Shown one piece after another: positions 5,415 to 6,313 of a stretch of DNA of 6,313 bases. Both the position numbers and the translations under genes were made by a program. The notes below the pieces were generated by a model. The model did not search any database. It had not been told where the DNA came from and saw only the letters and a program-made list of their open reading frames with translations. The stretch is from Propionivibrio sp. (GTDB lineage: Bacteria > Pseudomonadota > Gammaproteobacteria > Burkholderiales > Rhodocyclaceae): positions 1-6,313 of the forward strand of contig QKII01000083.1 of NCBI GenBank assembly GCA_003249625.1. The letters run 5' to 3'. Position 1 is the stretch's first letter. The number at the start of each line of letters is the position of its first letter.

Positions 5415-6313
5415 ATGACGGACTATACCAAGCTTGAAAAGGAAGTGGACGCAGCGGCCGATACGATCTGGGACGTCGCTTCGAAAGTCTGGGAATATGC
5501 AGAACTATCGTACAAGGAGGTCCAAAGCTCACCTTACGTAGCCGGAACATTGAAAAAAAATGGCTTCTCGATCAGCGACAAGGGAATCGGCGGTCTAGAC
5601 ACTTCCTGGATCGCTACCTGGGGCAGCGGCTCGCCAGTTTTGGGCATCCTGATTGAATTCGATGCCTTGCCGGGACTCGGTAACGATACGGTTCCCAAGC
5701 ACACACCGGCAAAAAGCGGTAACCCCGATGGCCACGGCTGCGGCCACAACCTGATTGCCTCCACCTCGCTGGGCGCGGCGATCGCGCTCAAGAATCATAT
5801 GGCGAAGGAGAAGATCGCGGGGACGCTCAAGGTCGTCGGCTGTCCGGCGGAAGAGTGTCTCAACGGCAAGAACTACATGTCCGCCGCCGGAGCGTTCAAG
5901 GATCTTGACGTTTGCCTGCACAACCACCCCATGTCGGAAAACGCGGTGTGGAATTTTCACTCCACTGCCGCAATGGATCTCTGGGTTGAATGGCACGGCA
6001 CGACGGCCCATGCAGGTCAGGCGCCGTGGGATGGCCGCAGCGCCTTGCATGCCGCGGAAATCTTCCTCGTTGCCGCCAACATGATGCGCGAGCAGATGCT
6101 GCCTACGGCACGTCTGCACTACCAGATTCTCAATGGAGGGCTGGCGGTCAATGTCATTCCCGACTACGCGAAGGTCCTCATCCGTTATCGCGGGCCGAGC
6201 GCCGAAAATGTACTCAAATACAAGGCCTGGTTGACCGACATGGCCAAGGGAGCGGCTCTTTGCACCCAGACCAAAGAGGTCGTCACCAACCTTGGCGGAA
6301 TCTACGATTGCCT
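5415..6313 (+). CDS. M20-family amidohydrolase, AbgB-like, 3' end outside window
   Basis: Translating from the ATG at 5415 gives 299 codons with no stop up to the right edge. It is an M20-family zinc/manganese hydrolase of the aminobenzoyl-glutamate hydrolase/hippurate hydrolase branch, which splits N-acyl amino acids and similar amides. Landmarks: residues 17-35 (TIWDVASKVWEYAELSYKE), GILIEFDALPGLGN at 77-90, GHGCGHN at 106-112 with Cys109 and His111 as expected metal ligands, PAEE at 144-147 with the catalytic and ligand glutamates, LHNHP at 168-172, and the dimerisation-domain stretch TTAHAGQAPWDGRSALHA at 196-213. LHYQILNGGLAVNVIP and AKGAALCTQT near 277-286 line up with E. coli AbgB from memory. 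AbgB has 481 residues, so roughly 180 are missing on the right, including the last metal-binding His. No signal peptide is visible, so it is likely cytoplasmic. Start is set by AGGAGA at 5403. Family is certain; the pABA-glutamate substrate is not. Confidence 0.92.
   Translation, partial: MTDYTKLEKEVDAAADTIWDVASKVWEYAELSYKEVQSSPYVAGTLKKNGFSISDKGIGGLDTSWIATWGSGSPVLGILIEFDALPGLGNDTVPKHTPAKSGNPDGHGCGHNLIASTSLGAAIALKNHMAKEKIAGTLKVVGCPAEECLNGKNYMSAAGAFKDLDVCLHNHPMSENAVWNFHSTAAMDLWVEWHGTTAHAGQAPWDGRSALHAAEIFLVAANMMREQMLPTARLHYQILNGGLAVNVIPDYAKVLIRYRGPSAENVLKYKAWLTDMAKGAALCTQTKEVVTNLGGIYDC

Noticed and set aside
5595..6119. 174-codon - strand frame antisense to the M20 gene
   Set aside because: The opposite frame carries all the M20 motifs; the antisense product resembles nothing.

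Overview
The window is a dense, GC-rich stretch of accessory metabolism in which every recognisable gene reads on the + strand. High GC, purine-rich Shine-Dalgarno sites (AGGAGG type) and a DUF3299 gene beside a fused ThrE exporter suggest a Gram-negative bacterium, most likely a proteobacterium. There is no marker gene, so this is inference. I see no tRNA, rRNA, CRISPR array, transposase or integrase.

Layout: (1) the 3' part of a D-aminoacylase-like amidohydrolase, open at the left edge and ending at 1531; (2) a complete imidazolonepropionase-like/prolidase-type amidohydrolase, 1652-2917; (3) a 217-residue DUF3299-type protein, 2955-3608; (4) a 279-bp gap with no convincing gene; (5) a fused two-domain ThrE-type threonine/serine exporter, 3888-5120; (6) a 37-codon remnant of a choloylglycine hydrolase/penicillin V acylase-type gene, 5176-5289, with an intact RBS and N-terminal catalytic Cys but missing the rest of the enzyme; (7) a short spacer with a perfect 16-bp palindrome; (8) the 5' part of an M20 metallopeptidase resembling AbgB, 5415 to the right edge.

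Four of the six genes or gene remnants belong to four unrelated-to-distant folds or families that all cleave amide (C-N) bonds: two amidohydrolase-superfamily members, an Ntn-hydrolase remnant and an M20 enzyme. Beside them is an amino-acid exporter. The simplest reading is a locus that strips acyl or aminoacyl groups from N-acylated or dipeptide-like compounds and exports the surplus or toxic amino acid. Substrates cannot be read from the sequence, and the DUF3299 protein has no known function. Spacing is 120, 37, 279 and 294 bp (the last holding the remnant), so genes 1-3 could share a transcript, while the exporter may have its own promoter. I could not identify a convincing sigma-70 promoter anywhere.
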